Of a stretch of 64,000 nt of DNA, positions 11,430 through 22,601 are shown piece after piece. The first letter of the stretch is position 1; the number at the start of each line of letters is the position of its first letter. Under the pieces are notes generated by a model, which did not search any database, was not told where the DNA came from, and saw nothing but the letters and a program-made list of their open reading frames with translations. Made by a program: the position numbers and the translations under genes. Origin of the DNA: Calliopsis andreniformis. Its lineage: Eukaryota > Arthropoda > Insecta > Hymenoptera > Andrenidae. Where the stretch lies: positions 1,488,001 to 1,552,000 of the forward strand of contig NW_027480492.1 of assembly GCF_051401765.1 (NCBI RefSeq), written 5' to 3'.

Positions 11430-12610
11430 TTGAGGATTGAATATTGAATATTGATGATTGAAGATTGAGGATTGAGGATTGAGGGTTGTGGATTGCGGAC
11501 GAGGACTGAGGGTTGGGTATTGATGCTTGAGGTCTGAGGATTGAGGATTGAGGATTGCTAATTGAGGATCGAGGATTGAGGATTGAAGATTGAGGATTGG
11601 GTATTGAGGATTGAAGAATGAGGATTGAGGATTGAGGACTGAGGATTGAGGATTGAAGATGAAGTATTGAGGATTGAAGATTGAGAATTGAGGATTGATG
11701 ATTGAAGATTGAGGACTGAGTGTTGAGGGTTGAGTGATGAGAATTGATGTTTGTGGATTGAGATCTGATGATTGAAGAATGGGGATTGAGTATTGAAAGC
11801 TGTGAACTGAGGATATTCTATTGAGGATTGAGGATTGAAAATTGATTGTTGAGGACTGAGGGCTGAAGGTTGAGGATTCAGGATTGAGGACTCGGTATTG
11901 ATGTTTCAGGACTGAGGATTGAGTGTTGAGTATTGAGGATTAAAGATTGAGGATTGAGGATTGAGGATTGAGGATTGAGGATTGAGGATTGAAGATTGAA
12001 TATTGATGATTGAAGATTGAGGATTGAGGATTGAGGGTTGTGGATTGCGGACGAGGGCTGAGGGTTGAGTATTGATGTTTGAGGTCTGAGGATTGAGGAT
12101 TGAGGAATGAGAATTGAGGTTTCAGGACTGAGGACTGAGGATTGAGGATTGAGTATTGAGTATTGAGGATTGAAGATTGAGGATTGAACATTCAGGATTG
12201 AGGATTGAGGATAGAGGATTTAGGATTCAGGATTGAAGATTGAATATTGATGATTGAAGATTGAGGATTGAGGATTGAGGGTTGTGGATTGCGGACGAGG
12301 ACTGAGGGTTGTGTATTGATTTTTGAGGTCTGAGGATTGAGGATTGAGGATTGAGAATTGAGGATTGAGGATTGAGGATTGAAGATTGAGGATTGGGTGT
12401 TGAGGCTTGAAGAATGAGGATAGAGGTTTGGGGATTGAAGATTGAGGTCTGAAGATTGAGCATTGAGGATTGAAGATTGAGGATTGAGGATTGAGGATTG
12501 ACGATTGAGGATTGAGGATTGAGGATTGAAGGTTGAGTATTGAGGATTGAAGATTGAGGTCTGAGGACTGAGGACTGAGGATTGAGGATTGAGAATTGAG
12601 GATTGAGGAT
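11430..12610 (+). repeat. 1.2-kb HOR block, copy 1 (offset 4632)
   Basis: This is repeated at 16062-17245 at a constant offset of 4632, and again, rearranged, at 52.7-53.6 kb. Anchors are GAATATTGAATATTG (11439) and TAGAGGTTTGGGG (12421). It contains a module A core at 11813 in the form GAAAATTGATTGTTG, in which the usual ACAAT half of the dyad is lost. Confidence 0.85.
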
Positions 12611-12891
12611 TGAGGATTGAAGGTTGAGGATTGGGTGTTGAGGATTGAAGAATGAGGATTGAGGATTGAGGATTGAAGATTGAGTGTTGAAGATTGAGTA
12701 TTGAGGATTGAAGATTGAGGATTGAGGTTTGAGGATTGAGGATTGAGTATTGAGGATTGAAGATTGAAGATTGAGTATTGAGGATTGAAGACTGAGGATT
12801 GGGGATTGAGGATTGACGATTAAGGATTGAAGATTGAGGATTGAGGATTGAAGATTGAGGATTGGGAATTGAGGATTGAAGATTGACGATT

Positions 12892-14272
12892 TGGTATTGA
12901 GGATTGAAGAATGAGGATTGAGGATTGAGGATTGGGGACGGAGTGTTGAGTGTTGAGTGATGAGCATTGGTGTTTGTGGATAGAGATTTGAAGATTGCAG
13001 ATTGAGTATTGAGTATTGAAAACTGTGAATTGATGATGTTGTATTGAGGATTGAGGATTGACAACTGATTGTTGAGGACTGAGGGCTGAAGATTGAGGAT
13101 TCAGGATTGAGGATTGAGGATTGAAGATAGAGGATTGCGGGCTGAGGATTGAAGATTGAGGATTGAGGATTGAGGATTGAGGATTGAGGATTTAGGATTG
13201 AAGATTCAGTATTGAGGATTGAAGATAGAGAATTGAGGATTGAGGATTGAACATTGAGGACTGAGTGTTGAGGGTTGAGTGATGAGAATTGATGTCTGTG
13301 GATAGAGGTTTGAAGATTGCAGATTGAGTATTGAGTATTGAAAGCTGTGAATTGAGGATATTCTATTGAGGACTGAGGATTGACAACTGATTGTTGAGGA
13401 CTGAGGGCTGAAGGGTGAGGATTCAGGACTGAGGACTCAGAATTGAGGTTTGAGGACTGAGGATTGAGGATTAAAGATTGAGTATTGAGGATTGAAGATT
13501 GAGGATTGAGGATTGAGGATCGAGGATTGAGGATTAAGGATTGAGGATTGAGGATTGAGGATTGAAGATTGAGGATTGGGTATTGAGGATTGAACATTTA
13601 GGATTGAGGATTGAGGATAGAGGATTGAGGATTGAGGATTGAGGATTGAAGATTGAATATTGATGATTGAAGATTGAGGATTGAGGATTGAGTGTTGTGG
13701 ACTGTGGACGAGGACTGAGGGTTGAGTATTGATGCTTGTGGTCTGCGGATTGAGGATTCAGTGTTGAGAATTGAGGATTGAGGATTGAGGATTGAAGATT
13801 GAGGATTGGGTATTGGGAATTGAAGAATGAGGATTGAGGATTGAGGATTGAGGATTGAGGATTGAAGATTGACAATTCAGGATTGGAGATTGACGATTGA
13901 GGATTGAGGATTGAGGGTTCAGGATTGAGGATTGAGTATTGAAGATTGAGTATTGAGGATTGAAGATTGAGGATTGAGGATTGAGGATTGAGGATTGAGG
14001 ATTGAAGATTGAGGATTGAGTATTGAAGATTGAGTATTGAGGATTGAAGATTGAGGATTGAGGATTGAGGATTGAGGATTGAGGATTGAAGATTGAGGAT
14101 TGTGGACTGAGTGTCGAGCTTTGAGTGATGAGAATTGATGTTTGTGGATCGAGATTTGAAGATTGAAGATTGCGGATTGAGTATCGAAAACTGTGAATTG
14201 GGTATATTCTATTGAGGATTGAGGACTGACAATTGATTGTTGAGGACTGAGGGCTGAAGATTGAGGATTCAG
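12892..14272 (+). repeat. 1.4-kb HOR block, right copy (offset 3062)
   Basis: This is the partner of 9830-11210, with module A cores at about 13039, 13359 and 14206. The order of sub-types (GATGTTGTATTG, GATATTCTATTG, GGGTATATTCTATTG) is the same as in the left copy at 9973, 10297 and 11143. Confidence 0.88.
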
Positions 14273-15293
14273 GATTGAGGATTCAGGATTGAGGATTGAG
14301 TATTGAGGATTGAAGATTGAAGATTGAGTATTGAGGATTGAAGACTGAGGATTGGGGATTGAGGATTGAGGATTAAGGATTGAAGATTGAGGATTAAGGA
14401 TTGAAGATTGAGGATTGGGAATTGAGGATTGACGATTGAGGATTGAGTATTGAGGATTTAGAATTGAGGATTGAGGATTGAAGATTGAGTATTGAGGATT
14501 GAAGATTGAGGATTTAGGATTGAGGATTGAAGATTGAGGACTGAGTGGTGAGGGTTGGGTGATGAGAATTGATGTTTTTTGTGGATTGAGATTTGATGAT
14601 TGAAGAATGGGGATTGAGTATTGAAAGCTGTGAATTGAGGATATTCTATTGAGGATTGAGGATTGACAATTGATTGTTGAGGACTGAGGGCTGAAGGTTG
14701 AGGATTCAGGATTGAGGATTCGGTATTGATGTTTCAGGACTGAGGATTGAGGGTTGAGGATTGAGGATTGAGGATTGAGGATATGGGATTGAGGATTGAG
14801 GATTGAGGATTGAGGATTGAGGATTGAGGAGTGAGGATTGAGGATTGAGTATTGAAGGTTGAGTATTGAGGATTGAAGTTTGAGGATTGAGGATTGAGGA
14901 TTGAGGATTGAGAATTGAGGATTGAGGATTGAGGATTGAAGATTGAGGACTGGGTTTCGAGGAGTGACGAATTAGGATTGAGGATTGAGGATTGAGGATT
15001 GAGGATTGCGGATTGAGTATTGAGGATAGAAGATTGATGATTGAGGATTGAGGATTGAGGATTAAGGACTGACGATTGAGGATTGAGGATTGACGATTGA
15101 GTATTGAGTATTGAAGATTGAGGATTGAGGATTGAGGATTGTGGATTGAGGATAGAGGATTGAAGATTGTGGATTGGGGATTGAGGATTGACGATTGAGG
15201 ATTGAGTGTTGACGATTGAGGATTGAGGATTCAGGATTGAAGATTGAGTATTGAGGATTCAAGATTGAGGATTGAGGATTGAGGATTGAAGAT

Positions 15294-15453
15294 TGTGGAC
15301 TGAGTGTTGAGGGTTGAGTGATGAGAATTGATGTTTGTGGATTGAGATTTGAAGATTGAAGAATGGGGATTGAGTATTGGAAACTGTGAATTGATGATAT
15401 TCTATTGAGGATTGAGGATTGACAATTGATTGTTGAGGTCTGAGGACTGAAGT
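15294..15453 (+). repeat. Module A, representative copy (diverged 160-bp heptamer module)
   Basis: About 23 diverged heptamers always occur in the same order: GACTGAG, TGTTGAG, GGTTGAG, TGATGAG, AATTGAT, GTTTGTG, later GAATGGG, AACTGTG, GATATTC, TATTGAG, then GATTGAC, AATTGAT, TGTTGAG. I counted about 80 cores in the window, near 2263, 2975, 4289, 4763, 6367, 7333, 8045, 9359, 9973, 10297, 11143, 11813, 13039, 13359, 14206, 14641, 15391, 15852, 16445, 17580, 18337, 18621, 18943, 19521, 19785, 20246, 20514, 20918, 21544, 22053, 22543, 24121 and on to 63967. Sub-types differ at GATATTC/GATGTTG/GGGTATATTC and at ACAATTGATTGT/ACAACTGATTGT. The longest gap without one is about 2.2 kb, at the start of the window. 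No function is known; a conserved protein-binding box is possible but not shown. Confidence 0.85.
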
Positions 15454-15485
15454 TTGCGGATTGAGGATTGAGGATTGAAGATTGA

Positions 15486-15493
15486 GGCTCCGG
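15486..15493 (+). repeat. C-containing landmark GGCTCCGG, representative copy
   Basis: In an almost C-free strand the heptamer GCTCCGG stands out. Copies lie at about 15486, 18425, 19873, 20600, 24211, 29228, 29962, 33064, 38870, 42889, 47936 and 52141, and GTCTCCGG at 55282 and 62369. It sits in register, about 95 bp right of a module A core, followed by TATTGAGGTTTGAGG. It contains a CCGG restriction and CpG site. Confidence 0.8.
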
Positions 15494-16061
15494 TATTGAG
15501 GTTTGAGGATTGAGGATTGAGGATTGAGGATTGAGGATTGAGGATTGAGGATTGGAGGTTGAATATTGATGATTGAAGGTTGCGGATTGAGGATTAAGTG
15601 TTGTGGATTGAGGACGAGGACAGAGGGTTGGGTATTGATGCTTGAGGTCTGGGGATTGAGGATTGAGGATTGCGAATTGAGGATTGAGGATTGAAGATTG
15701 AGGATTTGGTATTGAGGATTGAAGAATGAGGATTGAGGATTGAGGATTGGGGACGGAGTGTTGAGGGTTGAGTGATGAGCATTGGTGTTTGTGGATAGAG
15801 ATTTGAAGATTGAAGATTGCGGATTGAGTATCGAAAACTGTGAATTGGGTATATTCTATTGAGGATTGAGGACTGACAATTGATTGTTGAGGACTGAGGG
15901 CTGAAGATTGAGGATTCAGGATTGAGGATTCAGGATTGAGGTTTGAGGACTGAGGATTGAGGATTGAGGATTGAGGATTGAGTATTGAGGATTGAAGATT
16001 GAGGATTGGGTATTGAGGATTGAACATTCAGGATTGAGGATTGAGGATTGAGGATTGAGGA

Positions 16062-17245
16062 TTGAGGATTGAATATTGAATATTGATGATTGAAGATTGA
16101 GGATTGAGGATTGAGGGTTGTGGATTGCGGACGAGGACTGAGGGTTGGGTATTGATGCTTGAGGTCTGAGGATTGAGGATTGAGGATTGCTAATTGAGGA
16201 TCGAGGATTGAGGATTGAAGACTGAGGATTGGGTATTGAGGATTGAAGAATGAGGATTGAGGATTGAGGACTGAGGATTGAGGATTGAAGATGAAGTATT
16301 GAGGATTGAAGATTGAGAATTGACGATTGATGATTGAAGATTGAGGACTGAGTGTTGAGGGTTGAGTGATGAGAATTGATGTTTGTGGATTGAGATCTGA
16401 TGATTGAAGAATGGGGATTGAGTATTGAAAGCTGTGAACTGAGGATATTCTATTGAGGATTGAGGATTGAAAATTGATTGTTGAGGACTGAGGGCTGAAG
16501 GTTGAGGATTCAGGATTGAGGACTCGGTATTGATGTTTCAGGACTGAGGATTGAGTGTTGAGTATTGAGGATTAAAGATTGAGGATTGAGGATTGAGGAT
16601 TGAGGATTGAGGATTGAGGATTGAAGATTGAATATTGATGATTGAAGATTGAGGATTGAGGATTGAGGGTTGTGGATTGCGGACGAGGGCTGAGGGTTGA
16701 GTATTGATGTTTGAGGTCTGAGGATTGAGGATTGAGGAATGAGAATTGAGGTTTCAGGACTGAGGACTGAGGATTGAGGATTGAGTATTGAGTATTGAGG
16801 ATTGAAGATTGAGGATTGAACATTCAGGATTGAGGATTGAGGATAGAGGATTTAGGATTCAGGATTGAAGATTGAATATTGATGATTGAAGATTGAGGAT
16901 TGAGGATTGAGGGTTGTGGATTGCGGACGAGGACTGAGGGTTGTGTATTGATTTTTGAGGTCTGAGGATTGAGGATTGAGGATTGAGAATTGAGGATTGA
17001 GGATTGAGGATTGAAGATTGAGGATTGGGTGTTGAGGCTTGAAGAATGAGGATAGAGGTTTGGGGATTGAAGATTGAGGTCTGAAGATTGAGCATTGAGG
17101 ATTGAAGATTGAGGATTGAGGATTGAGGATTGACGATTGAGGATTGAGGATTGAGGATTGAAGATTGAGTATTGAGGATTGAAGATTGAGGTCTGAGGAC
17201 TGAGGACTGAGGATTGAGGATTGAGAATTGAGGATTGAGGATTGA
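16062..17245 (+). repeat. 1.2-kb HOR block, copy 2 (offset 4632)
   Basis: This is the partner of 11430-12610. The copies match through GATAGAGGTTTGGGG (17053) and part near 17245, where this copy lacks about 20 heptamers that are present in the 53.7 kb copy. Confidence 0.85.
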
Positions 17246-17253
17246 GGATTGAA

Positions 17254-18455
17254 GATTGAGGATTGAGTATTGAGGATTGAAGACTGAGGATTGGGGATTG
17301 AGGATTGAGGATTAAGAATTGAAGATTGAGGATTGAGGATTGAAGATTGAGGATTGGGAATTGAGGATTGACGATTGAGGATTGAGTATTGAGGATTTAG
17401 AATTGAGGATTGAGGATTGAATATTGAGTATTGAGGATTGAAGATTGAGGATTTAGGATTGAGGATTGAAGATTGAGGACTGAGTGGTGAGGGTTGGGTG
17501 ATGAGAATTGATGTTTTTTGTGGATTGAGATTTGATGATTGAAGAATGGGGATTGAGTATTGAAAGCTGTGAATTGAGGATATTCTATTGAGGATTCAGG
17601 ATTGACAATTGATTGTTGAGGACTGAGGGCTTAAGGTTGAGGATTCAGGATTGAGGATTCGGTATTGATGTTTCAGGACTGAGGATTGAGGGTTGAGGAT
17701 TGAGGATTGAGGATTGAGGATATGGGATTGAGGATTGAGGATTGAGGATTGAGGATTGAGGATTGAGGATTGAGGATTGAGGATTGAGTATTGAAGGTTG
17801 AGTATTGAGGATTGAAGTTTGAGGATTGAGGATTGAGGATTGAGGATTGAGAATTGAGGATTGAGGATTGAGGATTGAAGATTGAGGACTGGGTTTCGAG
17901 GAGTGACGAATTAGGATTGAGGATTGAGGATTGAGGATTGAGGATTGCGGATTGAGTATTGAGGATAGAAGATTGAAGATTGAGGATTGAGGATTGAGGA
18001 TTAAGGACTGACGATTGAGGATTGAGGATTGAAGATTGAGTATTGAGTATTGAAGATTGAGGATTGAGGATTGAGGATTGTGGATTGAGGATAGAGGATT
18101 GAAGATTGTGGATTGGGGATTGAGGATTGACGATTGAGGATTGAGTGTTGACGATTGAGGATTGAGGATTCAGGATTGAAGATTGAGTATTGAGGATTCA
18201 AGACTGAGGATTGAGGATTGAGGATTGAAGATTGTGGACTGAGTGTTGAGGGTTGAGTGATGAGAATTGATGTTTGTGGATTGAGATTTGAAGATTGAAG
18301 AATGGGGATTGAGTATTGGAAACTGTGAATTGATGATATTCTATTGAGGATTGAGGATTGACAATTGATTGTTGAGGTCTGAGGACTGAAGTTCGCGGAT
18401 TGAGGATTGAGGATTGAAGATTGAGGCTCCGGTATTGAGGTTTGAGGATTGAGGA
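17254..18455 (+). repeat. 1.2-kb HOR block M, copy 2
   Basis: This is the partner of 14315-15515 at offset 2939, with the T-insertion signature at 17510, GAGTGACGAATTAGG at 17901 and GGCTCCGG at 18425. Single-base differences include GATTCAGG for GATTGAGG near 17597 and GTTCGCGG for GTTTGCGG near 18392. Confidence 0.87.
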
Positions 18456-18835
18456 TTGAGGATTGAAGATTGAGGATTTGGTATTGAGGATTGAAGAATG
18501 AGGATTGAGGATTGAGGATTGGGGTCGGAGTGTTGAGGGTTGAGTGATGAGCATTGGTGTTTGTGGATAGAGATTTGAAGATTGCAGATTGAGTATTGAG
18601 TATTGAAAACTGTGAATTGATGATGTTGTATTGAGGATTGAGGATTGACAACTGATTGTTGAGGACTGAGGGCTGAAGATTGAGGATTCAGGATTGAGGA
18701 TTGAGGATCGAAGATTGAGGATTGCGGACTGAGGATTGAAGATTGAGGATTGAGGATTGAGGATTGAGGATTGAGGATTTAGGATTGAAGATTCAGTATT
18801 GAGGATTGAAGATAGAGAATTGAGGATTGAGGATT

Positions 18836-21790
18836 GAACATTGAGGACTGAGTGTTGAGGGTTGAGTGATGAGAATTGATGTCTGTGGATAGAGGTTTGA
18901 AGATTGCAGATTGAGTATTAAGTATTGAAAGCTGTGAATTGAGGATATTCTATTGAGGACTGAGGATTGACAACTGATTGTAGAGGACTGAGGGCTGAAG
19001 GTTGAGGATTCAGGACTGAGGACTCAGAATTGAGGTTTGAGGACTGAGGATTGAGGGTTAAAGATTGAGTATTGAGGATTGAAGATTGAGGATTGAGGAT
19101 TGAGGATCGAGGATTGAGGATTAAGGATTGAGGATTGAGGATTGAGGATTGAAGATTGAGGATTGGGTATTGAGGATTGAACATTGAGGATTGAGGATTG
19201 AGAATAGAGGATTGAGGATTGAGGATTGAAGATTGAATATTGATGATTGAAGATTGAGGATTGAGGATTGAGGGTTGTGGACTGCGGACGAGGACTGAGG
19301 GTTGGGTATTGATGCTTGAGGTCTGAGGATTGAGGATTGAGGATTGCGAATTGAGGATTGAGGATTGAAGATTGAGGATTTGGTATTGAGAATTGAAGAA
19401 TGAGGATTGAGGATTGAGGATTGGGGACGGAGTGTTGAGGGTTGAGTGGTGAGCATTGGTGTTTGTGGATAGAGATTTGAAGATTGCAGATTGAGTATTG
19501 AGTATTGAAAACTGTGAATTGATGATGTTGTATTGAGGATTGAGGATTGACAACTGATTGTTGAGGACTGAGGGCTGAAGGTTGAGGATTCAGGATTGAG
19601 GATTGAGGATTGAAGATTGAGGATTGCGGACTGAGGATTGAAGATTGAGGATTGAGGATTGAGGATTGAGGATTGAAGATTGCGGACTGAGTGTTGAGGG
19701 TTGAGTGATGAGAATTGATGTTTGTGGATTGAGATTTGAAGATTGAAGAATGGGGATTGAGTATTGGAAACTGTGAATTGAGGATATTGTATTGAGGATT
19801 GAGGATTGACAATTGATTGTTGAGGTCTGAGGACTGAAGTTTGCGGATTGAGGATTGAGGATTGAAGATTGAGGCTCCGGTATTGGGGTTTGAGGATTGA
19901 GGATTGAGGATTGAGGATTGAGGATTGAGGATTGAGGATTGAGGATTGAAGGTTGAATATTCATGATTGAAGATTGCGGATTGAGGATTAAGGGTTGTGG
20001 ATTGAGGACGAGGACAGAGGGTTGGGTATTGATGCTTGAGGTCTGAGGATTGAGGATTGAGGATTGCGAATTGAGGATTGAGGATTGAAGATTGAGGATT
20101 TGGTATTGAGAATTGAAGAATGAGTATTGAGGATTGAGGATTGGGGACGGAGTGTTGAGGGTTGAGTGGTGAGCACTGGTGTTTGTGGATAGAGATTTGA
20201 AGATTGCAGATTGAGTATTGAGTATCGAAAACTGTGAATTGATGATGTTGTATTGAGGATTGAGGATTGACAACTGATTGTTGAGGACTGAGGGCTGAAG
20301 ATTGAGGATTCAGGATTGAGGATTGAGGATTGAGGATTGAAGATTGAGGATTGGGGACAGGGGATTGAAGATTGAGGATTGAGGATTGAGGATTGAGGAT
20401 TGAAGATTGCGGACTGAGTGTTGAGGGTTGAGTGATGAGAATTGATGTTTGTGGATTGAGATTTGAAGATTGAAGAATGGGGATTGAGTATTGGAAACTG
20501 TGAATTGTGGATATTGTATTGAGGATTGAGGATTGACAATTGATTGTTGAGGTCTGAGGACTGAAGTTTGCGGATTGAGGATTGAGGATTGAAGATTGAG
20601 GCTCCGGTATTGGGGTTTGAGGATTGAGGATTGAGGATTGAGGATTGAGGATTGAAGATTGAGGATTGAGGGTTGAGGATTGAGGATTGAAAATTGAGGA
20701 TTGGGGAATGAGGATTGAAGATTGAGGATTGAGGATTGAGGACTGAGTATTGAGGATTGAGGAATCAGTATTGAGGATTCAAGATTGAGAATTGAGGATT
20801 GAGGATTGAACATTGAGGACTGAATGTTGAGGGCTGAGTGGTGAGAATGGATGTTTGTGGATAGAGATTTGAAGATTGCAGATTGAGTATTGAGTATTGA
20901 AATCTGTGAATTGAGGATATTCTATTGAGGATTGAGGATTGGCAACTGATTGTTCAGGACTGAGGGCTGAAGGTTGAGGATTCAGGATTGAGGATTCAGA
21001 ATTGAGGTTTGAGGACTGAGGATTGAGGATTGAAGATTGAGTATTGAGGGTTGAAGGTTGAGGATTGAGGATTGAGGATTGAGAATTGAGGAATGAGGAT
21101 GAGGGCTGAGGGTTGAGGATTGAAGTTTGAGGACTGATGACTGAGGATTGAGGATTGAGGAATGAAGATTGAGGATTGGGTATTGAGGATTGAAGAATGA
21201 GGATTGAGGATTGAGGATTGAGGACTGAGGATTGAAGATTGAGTATTGGGGATTGAAGATTGAGGATTGAGGATTGAGGATTGAGAATTGAGGAATGAGG
21301 ATGAGGGCTGAGGATTGAGAATTGAGAATAGAAGATTGAGGATTGGGTCTTGAGGATTGAAGAATGAGGATTGAGGATTGAGGATTGAGGATTGAGGATT
21401 GATGATTGAGGATTGAGGATTGAGAATTGAATATTGAGGATTGGGGACTGAGTGTTGAGGGTTGAGTGATGAGAATTGATGTTTGTGTATAGAGATTTCA
21501 AGATTGCAGATTGAGTATTGTGTATTGAAGACTGTGATTGTTGATATTCTATGGAGGATTGAGGATTGACAACTGACTGTTGAGGACTGAGGGCTGAAGA
21601 TTGAGAATTCAGGATTGAGGAATCAGGATAGAGGATTGAGGATTGAGGATTGAGGATTGAGGATTGAGGATTGAGGATTGAAGGTTGAATATTGATGAAT
21701 GAAGATTGAGGATTGAGGATTGAGGGTTGTGGATTGAGGACGAGGACTGAGGGTTGGGTATTGATGCTTGAGGTCTGAGGATTGAGGATT
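18836..21790 (+). repeat. 3-kb HOR block K, left copy
   Basis: This is repeated at 28191-31150. The offset is 9355 up to about 19880 and 9362 afterwards, because the right copy has one extra heptamer near 29280. It is dense in module A, with eight cores in 3 kb (18943, 19521, 19785, 20246, 20514, 20918, 21544 and one just before at 18621), several only 260-320 bp apart. It contains GGCTCCGG twice. Confidence 0.88.
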
Positions 21791-22306
21791 GAGGATTGCT
21801 AATTGAGGATTGAGGATTGAGGATTGAAGATTGAGGATTGGGTATTGAGGATTGAAGAATGAGGATTGAGGATCAAGGACTGAGGATTGAGGATTGAAGA
21901 TGAAGTATTGAGGATTGAAGATTGAGAATTGAGGATTGAATATTGAGGATTGGGGACTGAGTGTTGAGGGTTGAGTGATTAGAATTGACGTTTGTGTATA
22001 GAGATTTCAAGATTGCAGATTGAGTATTGTGTATTGAAGACTGTGATTGTTGATATTCTATGGAGGATTGAGGATTGACAACTGACTGTTGAGGACTGAG
22101 GGCTGAAGATTGAGAATTCAGGATTGAGGAATCAGGATTGAGGATTGAGGATTGAGGATTGAGGATTGAGGATTGAGGATTGAGGATTGAAGGTTGAATA
22201 TTGATGAATGAAGATTGAGGATTGAGGATTGAGGGTTGTGGATTGAGGACGAGGACTGAGGGTTGGGTATTGATGCTTGAGGTCTGAGGATTGAGGATTG
22301 AGGATT
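21430..22306 (+). repeat. 509-bp tandem duplication
   Basis: The segment 21430-21797 repeats at 21939-22306 at offset 509, including the rare sub-type ATATTCTATGGAGG and the shortened GTGATTGTTGATATT. The residue of 509 modulo 7 is five, matching the two one-base slips between the copies (GACGAG near 21741 and the shortened GTGATTG near 22045). Confidence 0.85.
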
Positions 22307-22601
22307 GAGGATTGAAGATTGAGGATTGGGTATTGAGGATTGAAGAATGAGGATTGAGGATTAAGGACTGAGGATTGAGGATTGAAGACGAAGTATTGAG
22401 GATTGAAGATTGAGAATTGAGGATTGAGGATTGAAGATTGAGGACTGAGTGTTGAGGGTTGAGTGATGAGAATTAATGTTTGTGGATTGAGATCTGATGA
22501 TTGAAGAATGGGGATTGAGTATTGAAAGCTGTGAACTGCGGATATTCTATTGAGGATTGAGGATTGAAAATTGGTTGTTGAGGACTGAGGGCTGAAGGTT
22601 G

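Larger units (their letters stand above)
14315..15515 (+). repeat. 1.2-kb HOR block M, copy 1
   Basis: This is repeated at 17254-18455 (offset 2939), and again at about 36.1-37.2, 51.0-52.2 and, in part, 54.0-54.7 kb. Its signature is a three-base T insertion, GATGTTTTTTGTGG, where other module A copies have GATGTTTGTGG; it is found at 14571, 17510, 36375, 51226 and 54193. It also contains GAGTGACGAATTAGG and GGCTCCGG. Confidence 0.87.
15445..17970 (+). repeat. 2.5-kb HOR block P, left copy
   Basis: This recurs at 52100-54655, about 36.6 kb away. The offset changes in steps: 36655 at GGCTCCGG, 36641 near 16321, 36508 near 16533 and 36683 near 17510. All steps are multiples of seven (-14, -133, +175). 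It overlaps the M and 4632-bp blocks, showing that the blocks are nested. Confidence 0.8.

Noticed and set aside
15421..15434. ACAATTGATTGT as a Rho-independent terminator or operator
   Set aside because: The stem is only five A/T-rich pairs with a two-base gap, no U-tract follows and no gene is nearby.
15486..15493. GGCTCCGG as part of an insertion-sequence end or attachment site
   Set aside because: It lies in heptamer register with no flanking inverted repeats, target duplications or transposase-like frame, and it recurs only as part of the HOR.
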